A stretch of 64,000 nucleotides of DNA, from contig OZ199839.1 of the NCBI GenBank assembly GCA_964304625.1, positions 10,416,001 through 10,480,000 on the forward strand, read 5' to 3'. The notes beneath the pieces were generated by a model. That model searched no databases, was not told where the DNA came from, and saw only the letters and a list, made by a program, of their open reading frames with translations. Shown piece by piece: positions 1-13,607 of this stretch. The DNA is from Kudoa neothunni (lineage: Eukaryota > Cnidaria). Positions within the stretch are counted from its first letter, which is position 1. Each line of letters starts with the position of its first letter. The translations under genes and the position numbers were made by a program.

Positions 1-760
1 GAACTGTACTACATATTGTCTAAATAACTCAAGTATTCGTTTAAAGAATTATTTTCTTAAATTAAATCCGGATGAAATAAACATATAAGCTTGTGATTAA
101 TTATCCACCGGCTGTGTTACAAATTTTTAAAATATTGTCTTCAACAAAAAAAATGGAATTGAATCTATCAAATAAGATCAATAATTTACAATTATATCAA
201 ACATCGATATGGTACATTTTTTTGAAATAAGTACGTTTTCTTTGTTATTTTTATGCGAAATAAAAATATTAATCTCGTCTCCAATAATATTGAATATGTA
301 AAAGGCCAATTCACCTTTAATACGTTAATCCATTTTATACATTATTCGTAAACATAAGAATTTCTTCTAATCGATATCAAGAAAATATTTTAATTGAAGC
401 ATCCAAAGTTTTTTATTATAGAAAACACCAATAGGTAACATTAATTAAACTTTAGATATTTGATAGAACGAATGTCATAATTTTAATCAACTTTAAAGAT
501 TAACTATTTAATCAAATAACCTGCCCAATTAATTAACATATGCCACCTTATTGCTGTATTTTTTGACCCATTTCATCCCCATGATGTACATCTCATTTTT
601 GTTAAAGTAAAATCAGTTAAAAATAAACACATTCAAATTTAAATGAAACAACTTTCAGCAATTTAAATTATACATACACCAAGTTGTTCTAAAATTAAGT
701 TTATTAACCCCGATTTAAACACTCAGCACAACATCTGAGGTTTATCTCAACATTAATCCA
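1..760. other. AT-rich stretch with no recognisable gene
   Basis: I see only short, AT-rich random-looking frames here, with no splice-consistent exon chain, repeat or transposon end. It could hold 5' regulatory sequence of the Enhancer-of-polycomb gene, but nothing shows that directly. Confidence 0.5.
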
Positions 761-995
761 ATGTTGTTATATCGATGTCGACGTCGTTGTAGAGGTTTGG
801 TGTGGATTGGGACCATTGGACAGATCGTCCTTCCGACCAACCCGTTTAGGACCTAGTGATTCGGGATATGTCGGTATTAGTTCGTGTATTGTCAACACTG
901 CGTCACAGCTCTGCGTCTGCCGGCTACGTAACGTTGCTGTCTGGCCGTTTGAAACCCAAGAAGCTATCCCCAACTCCACCCCAGCAGGTAAATAA
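761..995. other. GC-richer island, possible 5' exon
   Basis: This block is clearly richer in G+C and CpG than the surrounding AT-rich DNA and is open on both strands for about 60-70 codons. It ends in a good splice donor (cagcag then gtaaat at about 988). It could be a 5' exon or promoter island of the downstream Enhancer-of-polycomb gene, or an exon of an unrelated gene on the minus strand. Neither translation resembles a family I know. Confidence 0.3.
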
Positions 996-1719
996 TTGTT
1001 GACAATTTCTATTGAACCGTTCAGATTTTGGTTATCCTTTGGTAATCACGCAAATTAATGTTATTTGGTCCAATCTGCGCGCGCAGACTAAATGAACCGT
1101 TATCTAACATCAGGTTAAGTTGGTCAACTTGATTCGGTGGATAAAGTTTAGTTAATTAAAAATTCAAAAAATTGTTTATCAGTCATCCTACCGTAATGCG
1201 GATAGACTGATAATGAATTTAAATATTGTCGAGTGTAATAATTCGACTTTGCTTTATCACTTGTAGAATTCAGCGAGTTACCTTAATATACAATACAATA
1301 TATGTGGCCACGTGATCAATCTCACTAAAAGTAAGTCAAGCCACTTCTAAATAGGATCATGATCAAATTACAAACATCTGATTTTGACTGTACTTGATGC
1401 GATCCCCTCCATAGTCACGAAAGTTTACTTTTGCGTGTAATCCAACGCAAATCTGCCATAGTTAATACGTTTTTTGTGAATTAACGCAGAAAGCATTTCT
1501 GCTTACATAAAACCTTTCGAGTGTCTGTTGTTTATAATTGGTTCGACTTTGTCGTGATAAAAACGAACTCTGACCTATGGAGAGTTTATTTATTGTAACT
1601 GTTACTATTGAGAAATATTGACAAAAGCCGAGTTTGAATAGTGAGCTTAGGGAATGATGCTTCCAGTTTAATGTGCGCTCAATAATAAGTTGCATATTTC
1701 ACGGTGTCCAAATTGCAAA

Positions 1720-1915
1720 CCCACTAATATTACTATTAATATTACTATTAATATTACTATTAATATTACTACTAATATACTACTAATATTACTATTAATA
1801 TTACTACTAATATTACTACTAATATTACTATTAATATTACTACTAATATTACTACTAATATTACTACTAATATTATTACTAATATTATTACTACTAATAA
1901 TAATAATAATACCTA
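1720..1915. repeat. ATT/ACT trinucleotide microsatellite
   Basis: About 200 bases are made of interspersed ATT and ACT trinucleotides, grading into AAT. Because the period is three, long frames stay open and would encode Ile/Leu/Thr runs on one strand and Asn/Ser/Ile runs on the other. I treat those frames as artefacts. The repeat lies just upstream of the first recognisable Enhancer-of-polycomb exon, probably in an intron or 5' region. Confidence 0.85.
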
Positions 1916-1964
1916 ATAATAATACTAATAATAATGTAGGCAGTTTCCACACTGTTGATAATAG

Positions 1965-4730
1965 CCTCCGTCAAACTATTATCTATATATGGGCGGGCGG
2001 GTTGAATTTTCGTTCTCGTCCGCTGGATAATGACCGTGCATTGCCTATCTATGAAGAGTATGAATTGGCCTGACCTATTCGATGCATGCTTGGTCAATCG
2101 TCACGGTGACCAAGGTTCCAACTGGTATGGAAAAGGATGAGGAGTCTGTATGTGTTTTATTATAATTAATTATTTGTATTATTAATGATTATTATTAATT
2201 ATTTAATTATTAATCATTTTTATTATTAACGATTATTATTATTATTATAATTAATTATTAATCATTTTTATTATTAACGATTATTATTATTATTATAATT
2301 AATTATTAATCATTTTTATTATTGATGACGATGATGATGATCCGGTTGAGTGTAGGAGTTGGATCTTCAAAAAGCTTTGATGGCTCAAAAAAACAATCAA
2401 AAATCTTCCAAAGCTCTGATTCCTGTGCCAGAGGTGTTTCTCATCGAAGTGGACTACCATCCTGATAAGGTTGAAATTCCCTCGTCTTACATCGGCGAAG
2501 AATGTATGATTATCTTTTTAGCGCCATTAGTGTCTCTCACATGCCAACTAATTGTTGAATTAAATTCATAATTAAACGCTAAATTACTTAATTAATTGCT
2601 TAATTAGTTAATTGATATATGGAATTAATTATTTTCATTTAGTGGTTTCGGGTATCGATGAAGCGTCCAATTATGATATGGATGGTGTCGACTTAAAATT
2701 TATCAACCATTTTACTGCGTACGCTGATCACTACCATGACAACACATTGTTCACTTGCGATGAATTCGAATCCATGATGGAATTAATGGAAACCACATAC
2801 AAAGGTTCGAAGAGCATTGAACGTGTCATGGAACTTATCGACAAGAAACACGTTAACAAATATGTGTTTCAACACTGGGAGAAAAAAAGAAAATATTTAA
2901 AACCGAATCACATGTTGGTACCATCTGTAAGAACACACGACAAAAATTCTCAGAATGACCCATTTGTGGCTTTTCGTAAACGTATCGAAAAAATGCAAAC
3001 TCGAAAAGTTAACGCAATTTTTGCGCGCGGTTTTTAATCCAATTCGTTTAGAATCGTAAATTGGATGAAGTTCGTTTCACTAATTCCTTTCGATTATCTC
3101 GTTCTCTTTTCTCGACAACGTAACACACCTACTTTATTAATATTACTACATGAAAATTGTGAATGTAATTTGATATTGACTTTAGTGATATTTTGGATAT
3201 TGCACATGAGAGGGAAACCAACAAACAACTCATTGAAGATAACACTTTACAGTTATTCTATTTGAGGTGATAATTTTCGTATGTTGACTTGGATTTTTAT
3301 GATGAATTAGATACAATCATTTTGGTTCAACAAAAGAAGTTATACAAAATGCTGTTGGCAATAATTTAAACTTCGTGGATATTAATTTCAATGGTTCGCT
3401 GCTTTCAAATCGCAAATCTCCTAATAATGCGTTCCTTTGTGTAAATTAATCTCATTTATTTTTTCAATTTTTTATCTTGTTATTCAATAGAATAATCGTC
3501 GTGTTTCAAAAAATCGATTCTGGTTAATATTGCTTATTTGTGTTATTAGTTGGTTGATTAATATGTTGTTTGTGTAGGCGTCATGTGTGGAAATCGCCGC
3601 ATCACTCTGCGCATCAAAATAAGGTATTGGATTTAATTTAATTTGGTTGACAGTCAACATATCATTGATCCAATGCATAGACTTTGAAATCTTATCGTAA
3701 CGACTCTGCTGGTGATGATAACTCGATGGGGTGCGACAATGCCAATTTGCGGCGCGGTATCACTGTTGAACAGCCGAAGCCTTACGTCAAGAAAATCGTG
3801 GGGAAAACGACATCAATCTTCTCCAGCCGAATCCTCTGTGTATTTGTTACCGGTAACGATTGCAGCTGTCTGTGTGACGATTTTGTGAATGTTGTTGTCA
3901 TTCAGTTGAGAGATCGACCCCAGTTCAAATGTCAATCTCGAGATGAGTTCGTTAGAAAACTATATTTTGCGCATTGCGTTAAAGAATGCTTCGCACTCAC
4001 TCGAAAGTATGTCCTCCACACATGTTTACACTTTGAATGAGTTTTTTGTATGTAGAAATATTGAGGGTTTATTAGTGCCGGTATCCACCGAAGTTGATTC
4101 TTCGTTGGCCGATGAGCTTAAAATTAAGCACGAATACGCTGAAAATATGCCCGCCGATCATCTCAATCTCAATTGTGAAAAAACAGAGGTGTCTAACACC
4201 ATTGTGCCCAACTGTTTTAAATTTGACGATGATCGACATCTCGGCGACACTACCAATACACCTCCACTTAATGAAATTAATCAGCCACTTAATTGCAACA
4301 ATAAAACAAGCTCGTACTCGGATGGCGATGTTAAAGATGATTTCAGAACCCCGTATCTGTCGAATTCCGATCTAATGACAATAAACTCAATCTCCTCTGA
4401 TGTAGGTATGCACACTAACATCTGATATGTTTAATTTAGATCGGGTTGTGCTATAAAATTTAATATTATTTAACATTAGCCAAAACTCAAGAAAATGATG
4501 CGGTCGTTAGTGGAATGGTAACTCCCGAATGCCATGACTCCTTTTCTATTCATTGTATCGACAATGTGACTCACACAGTTGGCAAAATATCCAATGGGTC
4601 CACTAGTGTGTACAGTGGTGATGATCACCTACTTTCTGCTTCTACTTCTGAGAACAATTCTTTTAAAAAGATTTATTCCGCTGTAACTGATAACACCGTT
4701 ACTTCCATCCATAAAACCGACAATACTTAA
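1965..4730 (+). CDS. Enhancer of polycomb-like protein (EPcA domain)
   Basis: This is probably a chromatin protein, the scaffold subunit of the NuA4/Tip60 acetyltransferase complex. Exons: about 1965-2147, 2356-2503, 2643-3007, 3052-3119, 3186-3266, 3311-3440, 3491-3522, 3578-3623, 3681-3871, 3924-4405 and 4480-4730. The recognisable EPcA landmarks appear in the family order: LNFRSRPLDNDRALPIY, PTGMEKDEES, IPVPEV, NYDMDG and FRKRIEKMQTRK, followed by a basic helix (DILDIAHERETNKQL). All junctions from 2147 on keep phase. The C-terminal half is Ser/Asn-rich and poorly conserved; the last three splice sites are less certain. The true start is not found and may lie upstream of the microsatellite. 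In the first exon, family similarity passes through all three frames between 2066 and 2095, which needs two single-base shifts; read error or real lesion cannot be told apart here. An AATAAA lies near 4964. Confidence 0.85.
2160..2330. repeat. AT-rich repeat inside an Enhancer-of-polycomb intron
   Basis: The 208-base intron at 2148-2355 is filled with near-copies of a roughly 50-base AT-rich unit containing TTATTAACGATTATTATT and TAATTAATTATTAATC. Two copies are nearly identical (about 2225-2275 and 2277-2327). It is the longest intron of this gene and seems to have grown by local tandem duplication. Confidence 0.75.
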
Positions 4731-6120
4731 TCATTTCTTATTCTATATGTTAGACCCAAATAGTAGCTGTAAATAATTTGTAATGTTTAAAACCTTTTAT
4801 ATTTGCCCTTATTGGTATGTTTTATTTGCGTGACTATTTATTATGGGATATATTAATTTGTACCTTCATAATATGTGCTTTTGTCAAAATTAATTGTGTG
4901 ATTTGTAGTTATTCAAAAGAGTAATTTAATCGTATTATGTTTCCACGATTTTAAGACTCATCAATAAAATGGATATTCCGAATTATTATATAACTATAAC
5001 AAAATAACTCTAGCGGTGAAATTTTATTGGGTATTTAATAATATTAAAAATGTTCAAAATACTTATTAGCACATTGATTTTGAGCTTTGATAGTAATTTT
5101 ATCTTAGCTAGCAGCTATTGCCCAGCGTTGCTTGGGAGTAGTAAGCATTGAATAATTTTTTTAAGCTTTATATTTTAACGACTGTGAATATGAAATTTAA
5201 ATTATGATCAATTCCGTGAAGGAGTATACCAATCTCAGCACCAAAACTAAATAATTTAACGTCGGTGTCGTATTTAATTTGCATCCCCGAATTATTTAAA
5301 TTCCCTCAAAGTATTATTTCAAACATTATTTGGTGATCCTTGGATTTTTGAAAGTCGAATTCTGATCTGGCTCAGGAAGATTGTGTCCCACTGTTAACTG
5401 TTTACGGGAGACAAATAAATAGAAAAGATATGGAGATAGAGGAAAATTGATTTTTATTACTCAAATTATTATCTCTTGGCCCGGGATAAACTTTGATGTG
5501 CTCTTTCTAAAAACCACATACAAATCGCGCCAATATCAACAATTTAAATAATTGGGTAAATAAAAATACACTGCTTGCACTGAATTTAATCAGAGAAAGT
5601 TAAACTTAGCGGACGATTTCAATAAAATCTACAGACACAATATTTCCATTATAATGCTTCAATCATTGTAATTTTAACGTTATTCATAAAACATATAGAG
5701 ATTTTTTAGCACATCCAAAACCATTAATAGACTTTTAAAATATATTTATAAAGTCATGTCATGTAAGTTAAAACTCCCGACAAAAGAAGTGCATATGCGC
5801 AAAATCCCAAATATACACGCCAATATTGCATAAAAGTCAGATGCTGTCGCTTTATTTAAATTTGATAAAGCATATAAGAAGGACAGTTAACTTAAAACAC
5901 CGTCACCATGACGTAAGCTGGTATTAAGTCTATTTGTTTGTTGAGCTCAAGTAATCCGTTTAATAAACTTTGAATCGACAAAATCACCATTTTCTAAACA
6001 CTTCTAAGAACATTTGGTAATGTGAAAATGATTGGAAGATTTTTTGAAACATTGTGATTTTTAAAAAATTTCATAAATGCCTCTCTATCTCTGTAAAGAA
6101 ACTATTTTGACACTTCACCT
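4731..6120. other. Intergenic AT-rich stretch
   Basis: This is the 3' flank of the Enhancer-of-polycomb gene with a likely polyadenylation signal at about 4964. The rest shows no coding exon chain or repeat that I can identify. Confidence 0.5.
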
Positions 6121-6122
6121 TT

Positions 6123-7599
6123 GTATAAGGTCGAACTTGGATATTGCGTAATTTCACAAGTTCTTCGAAATATAAAGGATATTTTAAATTTTTTACTCAA
6201 ACTTTGCTGTTATATTGTTTAGAGTAATGTTAACTGAGCAAGCAAAGATAAACAGTTTTTATTCAAATAGTATAAATTTAAGTTCGTGTGCTAAAACTAA
6301 AATCTCGCTACTGTGTAACATCTTGTTCAGTTTAATCCTCAAGTAATTTTCTTTTTTAATTCTGCAATACAAAAATGATAAGGAATCAGCGAAAAATGGC
6401 TGAACAAATTCAAATAATCGAATACTATAGTTCAGTTAAATCACTCAAAGGAGAAAAATGAATGACTTTAAACTTCCCAAGCCATCTAATAATATAAAAT
6501 TATCTAATCCCAATTTAATATATTTTCAAGGCATTCTACTATTAATAGAATTTTAGCGCCTCAAAATGATATTATTAATTCTATTATTTCGGCTAAAAAA
6601 AGAATGAAAGAAAACAAGTACACGGAGTTAGTTCATTTATTCTATACATGAATAACTAAAATGTGAAATGAAAAAAAAGTTGTTCCGGCTTACATAATTG
6701 TTGGAAAGACAAAGAGTATCGCTAAATTCATAGGTATTGACAAATTTACCGGTATTAACGGTTGGTTCGTAGAATTTAAAAATAGATTTGGAATGAATTT
6801 AAAGAAAATTTCATGATCAAATCAACAATGTGAATAATTAAACTATGATAGCTTTTTCGGTAAAATTACCAAAAATTTCATTATAATACGAAGAGCGCAA
6901 CCAACGTAATAAATATGGATAATTCATATTGAATTAAGTATATCATTTTGGTTTTACTAAAACTTTAAATAATGCATGGGGAAATGTATCATCGACTATA
7001 ACTCAAAATTGATTTATAAAATCTAGACTAACTATTGAACATTGTACTTGGATACTACAATATACCAAATTAAAAATTAATTAATAGTTAATGAAAACTT
7101 ATCTCAAGATTTTTCTGAAAATAATATTGAAAATTTCGTCACACCATTTAATTGTCTATCAAATTTAATTTTTAGATAAAAATATGACGAAACCAACAAT
7201 ATTGAAGATGAGGGAAAATACAGGAGGAATCAATAGCTTTACCAGAGGCGTATTTAACTGATAGATTTCAAGAAAATGTCGATCCAACTTTTGTAAAAGA
7301 CGAAGCACTTGTGTCAACTGCGTAACTCAAACAATCAATTAATTTAATCAAACAACTTTTGTTAGAAAACTCAACAGCATTATTTTCAAACCACACAGTT
7401 CAGTTATGGAGTTCATATATGAAAATATCTGAAAGTCGTGCAAACAAATTAAAATTGTCGGTTACTGTAATCTCCGATAAATTTTTGTTTTTTTTGTGCA
7501 TAACGCATTTGCGCTAATACCCTGTATTGCGTATAATCTCCATATTGTGTAATTTTTCCCCATTCCCGAAGAATTACGCAATATCCAGGTTCGACTTTA
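6123..7599 (+). mobile_element. Degenerate pogo/Tigger-type DNA transposon
   Basis: Terminal inverted repeats of about 27 bases face each other: AAGGTCGAACTTGGATATTG with GCGTAATT on the left (about 6127) and its near-perfect complement at about 7568-7596. Between them lie broken remnants of a Tigger transposase. They include a short start region near 6394, a CENPB-type helix-turn-helix ending in NGWFVEFKNRFGM (about 6760-6800), and an acidic C-terminal tail (LPEAYLTDRFQENVDPTF, about 7232-7290). The DDE catalytic core is absent: only about 400 bases separate the DNA-binding and tail remnants. In-frame stops also interrupt the DNA-binding part, so the copy is dead. A TA target duplication is plausible but was not resolved. 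Confidence 0.8.
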
Positions 7600-9351
7600 A
7601 TAATAAACTATCTTCTATATCATTATTTATGTATCTACTACAAACTTTTTACAAAACCATCTCAATAAATTAATACATGTTTTAGTTTATATATTTTTTA
7701 GATGACAATTTAGTTGCATTAAAAGGAGTTAGAATCATTTTATCATTAAACTTTTGTATTAACCAATAGATCTGCTTTTTAATTTCATTACAATAAAAAC
7801 GAGTAAAAAAGTTTATTATCAACTAATTTTTCAATATTTATTTTTAAAAAAGCTAAATAGAATAAATAAAATGGTGCAATAAAAATGGCATTTAACTAAA
7901 ACAGTGCGTAATGAACTTTATATAGGTGGCCTCATTTTTTGTAAAAAGTAAAAAATACATATATAAACTTATGTAGGGTTATTAAATGGATCAGCGTATT
8001 TTGGGATTTGTTTTATGAGATTTTGCAATGTAAATATTTTCGATAATGAGCTACGTTGCTCTATTGACACTAGTTTGCTTATATACAGTATACATAAATG
8101 CACGCTGTTTTAGCTAATCCCGCGAAATTTGAATACCACCCTCAGTGTTGAAATTTCGAATATTCAATGATCTCGACACTTGCATGTTTAAACCTCTATT
8201 TGGCCGAAATATTTTCATGGAATATTGACGACGTGAAACAAATTAGATAGTGGTGCTCTCTACTCGTGGAAGATGTCCAACATTAAGACCAAGGAATGAG
8301 GCGATTTTCCATTCATATTTACCAAAAATGGAGAAGAAATCTCCCAACTCAATTTATTATTTGTATAAAATGCAATAGATCGTTTTGATATAAATCTATG
8401 GTTGGCAATCGTCACCCCATCAACCAGAATATATTTCACCGCAAGTTCAAATTTGCATCAATATTCAAATCTATTCTCGTTAAGCTATACTATATTTTTC
8501 GAGGATTTTAATAAAATAAATATAATTCAATCATTTTTTGAAATATGAACACATAATAATTAAATTCCTATCAAACAGTAAGATTGGTTATGTAGTAACA
8601 AGCACTAAAAGTTTCTATTCATAAGAAATCCCATCATTTTGTCGTTTAAATCTGTTGGCATTACGCATTACTACATTTTTTATTACATTCACGATTTTTA
8701 GAAATTATGATAACTTTACTTTAATGTTCGAATATCCACTAGATCGATTTGAATATAACATATAATTCGATTTACGAGAAACTATTACGAATACGGGTTC
8801 ATAATGTAAAAAGCATATAATATTTGTTATTGTTTTCTTAAGGATTGATTAACTACTAGTATAAAATTTTGCGGAGTCATAATTTCGATATATCTCAAAA
8901 ATTAAACTTCCCCATACAAAACAAATGAATATGGTTTCATGCAAAAATTTAGATATGGTATTTAATTCGTGAAGAAACGAACACACAAGTGTATTGCCTG
9001 AAGCAAATACTCACGACACTAGTCTGTTTCGTATAAACAACGCGCAGGTAACCGCGCAGTTATGCCTGATTTTATGAATGCTGAAAATATCGACACTTCA
9101 ACACAAGAAATTAACATTTAAATATATGAAAATATTCCTTAACATAGTTTATCTAAAAACTAGTTTTTAATTGGTATCATATTTTTGAACCAACGAGAAT
9201 AAAGCATTCTTTTTGGATTCCGAACCGATATTAAAGTTTCATCTGTGACTATATCTTCTCCGATAATAATATTTTCTATTTAAAATTATAAATTTCATTA
9301 GCTCAGAGAGATAAGTTAAATAATTGAGTGGAATTAACAAAAACTTGACTG
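7600..9351. other. Intergenic AT-rich stretch
   Basis: No exon chain, RNA gene or element boundary could be supported in this stretch. Confidence 0.5.
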
Positions 9352-9726
9352 GTGCGCATGCCTGATTCTTTCAAAAGGATGTCGTGGCGGTCGTTTCGTC
9401 ACCTTAGTGACTTTGTTTTAAAGCGCCCATCAAAACAATATGTTGCCAGTCCCAAACGTCTTTCCAAAACAATAGTTTTTTCAGAAAATGCAAGAACTCG
9501 CTTCGGATATAAATACACATACAGTGAAGCGTCGAAATCCGGCAACTATCCATTACCTGCTGACGATGTGGCCACTAGGGATATTGTAAAACCAATTGAA
9601 ACCGAACAATATCGCGCCTTCAAGAAATACATGTACTACGAAGGAGCAATTCGTAAAACAAGAAATCCTTTACGTGTTCATCTAGGAAGGGGAAAATTTA
9701 TCTATGAGAATTATTATGTTTTATAA
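9352..9726 (+). CDS. Uncharacterised basic protein, 124 codons, single exon
   Basis: A single open frame of 124 codons starts at ATG 9358 (MPDSFKRMSWRSFRHLS) or two codons upstream. Its base composition is clearly richer in G+C than the flanks and its residues look like a real protein: rich in Arg, Lys, Ser and Tyr, with no long Asn/Ile/Lys runs. The first 40 residues are basic and almost free of acidic residues, which would suit a mitochondrial targeting sequence or an RNA-binding protein. I saw no transmembrane segment or domain motif and do not recognise the family. It is bordered by intergenic DNA and then the satellite. It could also be one exon of a longer gene. Confidence 0.45.
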   Translation: MRMPDSFKRMSWRSFRHLSDFVLKRPSKQYVASPKRLSKTIVFSENARTRFGYKYTYSEASKSGNYPLPADDVATRDIVKPIETEQYRAFKKYMYYEGAIRKTRNPLRVHLGRGKFIYENYYVL

Positions 9727-10317
9727 TTGATTTTGTTGTTTTTTATGAATTCATAATGATTATTTTGCATAATGCGCAACAACGTATTTATTCTATCTCG
9801 TTGATAGAGTTTAATGATTAAATCATTTTTGTTACCCATCTGCATTTTAAGATAGCAATACATATATGTGCTTTGATCCTTCTCATATTCAATTATTATT
9901 TTAAACATTAATGATATGGTGTATATTTCAAACAATCAACCATTGCATCTAAAAATAAGAGGAGTTTCCTATTCACTTAAAAAGGTAAAAAGTGGTTAAA
10001 TAGGACCTTAAACGTTATGTTAACGGATTCGAGCTGAGAATGGTAAACAATTTGAATTTTTAGATGAAGCTGCTACCTCAATACATTGATTTTACTATCG
10101 GTATTTAATTTGATCAATAGCCATCCTGTAGATGAATGTTAAAAAGAAAGACAGTGCTAACAAAATTTGATAGTATAAATGGAAAATTGATTCATGAAGA
10201 AAAATTATTTAACTTTTCAAGTTTATAGTGTACTAGTGATGTATTGTTATTTCGTAAAATAATAAAAATTATGAATTACAATTTGAACTTGGTACAATTA
10301 TCCAAATTACTATGCTA
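9727..10317. other. Intergenic stretch
   Basis: This AT-rich DNA lies between the small ORF and the satellite. No supported feature was found. Confidence 0.5.
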
Positions 10318-11398
10318 TACTTAAACTAACTATAACTAACTATAACTATAACTAACTAACTAACTAATTAACTAACTATAACTATAACTAACTATAACTA
10401 TAACTAACTAACTAACTAACTATAACTATAACTAACTATAACTATAACTAACTATAACTATAACTAACTATAACTATAACTAACTATAAACTATAACTAA
10501 CTATAACTATAACTAACTAACTATAACTAACTAACTATAACTATAACTATAACTAACTAACTAACTATACCTATAACTAACTAACTAACTATAACTATAA
10601 CTAATTATAACTAACTATAACTATAACTAACTAACTATAACTAACTAACTAATTATAACTAACTAACTATAACTATAACTAACTAACTATAACTAACTAA
10701 CTATAACTAACTAACTATAACTAACTAACTATAACTAACTAACTATAACTAACTATAACTATAACTAACTAACTAACTATAACTATAACTAACTATAACT
10801 ATAACTAACTAACTATAACTAACTATAACTAACTAACTATAACTAACTATAACTATAACTAACTAACTATAACTATAACTAACTAACTATAACTATAACT
10901 AACTAACTATAACTATAACTAACTAACTATAACTAACTAACTAACTATAACTAACTAACTATAACTAACTAACTATAACTAACTATAACTATAACTAACT
11001 AACTATAACTATAACTAACTAACTATAACTATAACTAACTATAACTATAACTAACTAACTATAACTAACTAACTATAACTAACTAACTATAACTAACTAA
11101 CTATAACTATAACTAACTAACTATAACTATAACTAACTAACTATAACTATAACTAACTAACTATAACTATAACTAACTATAACTATAACTAACTAACTAT
11201 AACTAACTAACTATAACTAACTAACTATAACTATAACTAACTAACTATAACTATAACTAACTAACTATAACTATAACTAACTAACTATAACTATAACTAA
11301 CTAACTATAACTATAACTATAACTAACTATAACTATAACTAACTATAACTAACTATAACTATAACTAACTAACTAACTAACTATACCTATAGTTATAA
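10318..11398. repeat. 1.08-kb satellite of AACT and ATAACT words
   Basis: About 1,080 bases consist almost entirely of two words, AACT and ATAACT, in changing order, with a few point variants (for example ctatacc near 10567 and 11387). Longer periods emerge locally: at 11101-11180 a 20-base unit (ATAACT twice, AACT twice) repeats exactly four times. Stops occur in every frame, so it is non-coding. It resembles a simple satellite or an internal telomere-like array, although it is not any telomere repeat I know. Confidence 0.95.
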
Positions 11399-11713
11399 GT
11401 AGTGCATGCAATTTTCGAAGCTTATTTTTAGAAAAATCGACGACTTAAATCAAAAATTAAACGCCTTAGACATATTGAATATTTATAAAAATTACCTAAT
11501 TATAATTAAAGTATACCGATAAAATTGTATTCAGATTTTCTCGAAAACACTCACGGATTTATTAGAGCAGGCAGTTCCGTGAACCCCAGAGATTAAGAAC
11601 CATCGATTTGGAGAGAAAAATTATAGTTTCAATGAATCAATAAATAAACATATAGAAGCAATTATATTTAACAAGTGTATGCTTGTGTGAAATCTGATGT
11701 TGATAAAAAATGT
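11399..11713. other. 3' flank of RIOK2
   Basis: AT-rich sequence sits between the satellite and the RIOK2 stop codon. Nothing else is supported. Confidence 0.5.

Positions 11714-13607
<1,894 letters not shown>

Noticed and set aside
1690-2073. 127-codon frame rich in Ile/Leu through the microsatellite
   Set aside because: The long open frame is produced by the 3-base period of the repeat. Only its last 30 or so codons (LNFRSRPLD on) belong to a real exon.
2093-2114. 22-base GT-AG segment as an ultrashort intron in Enhancer of polycomb
   Set aside because: It would shorten a conserved stretch by about seven residues; two one-base steps fit the family spacing better.
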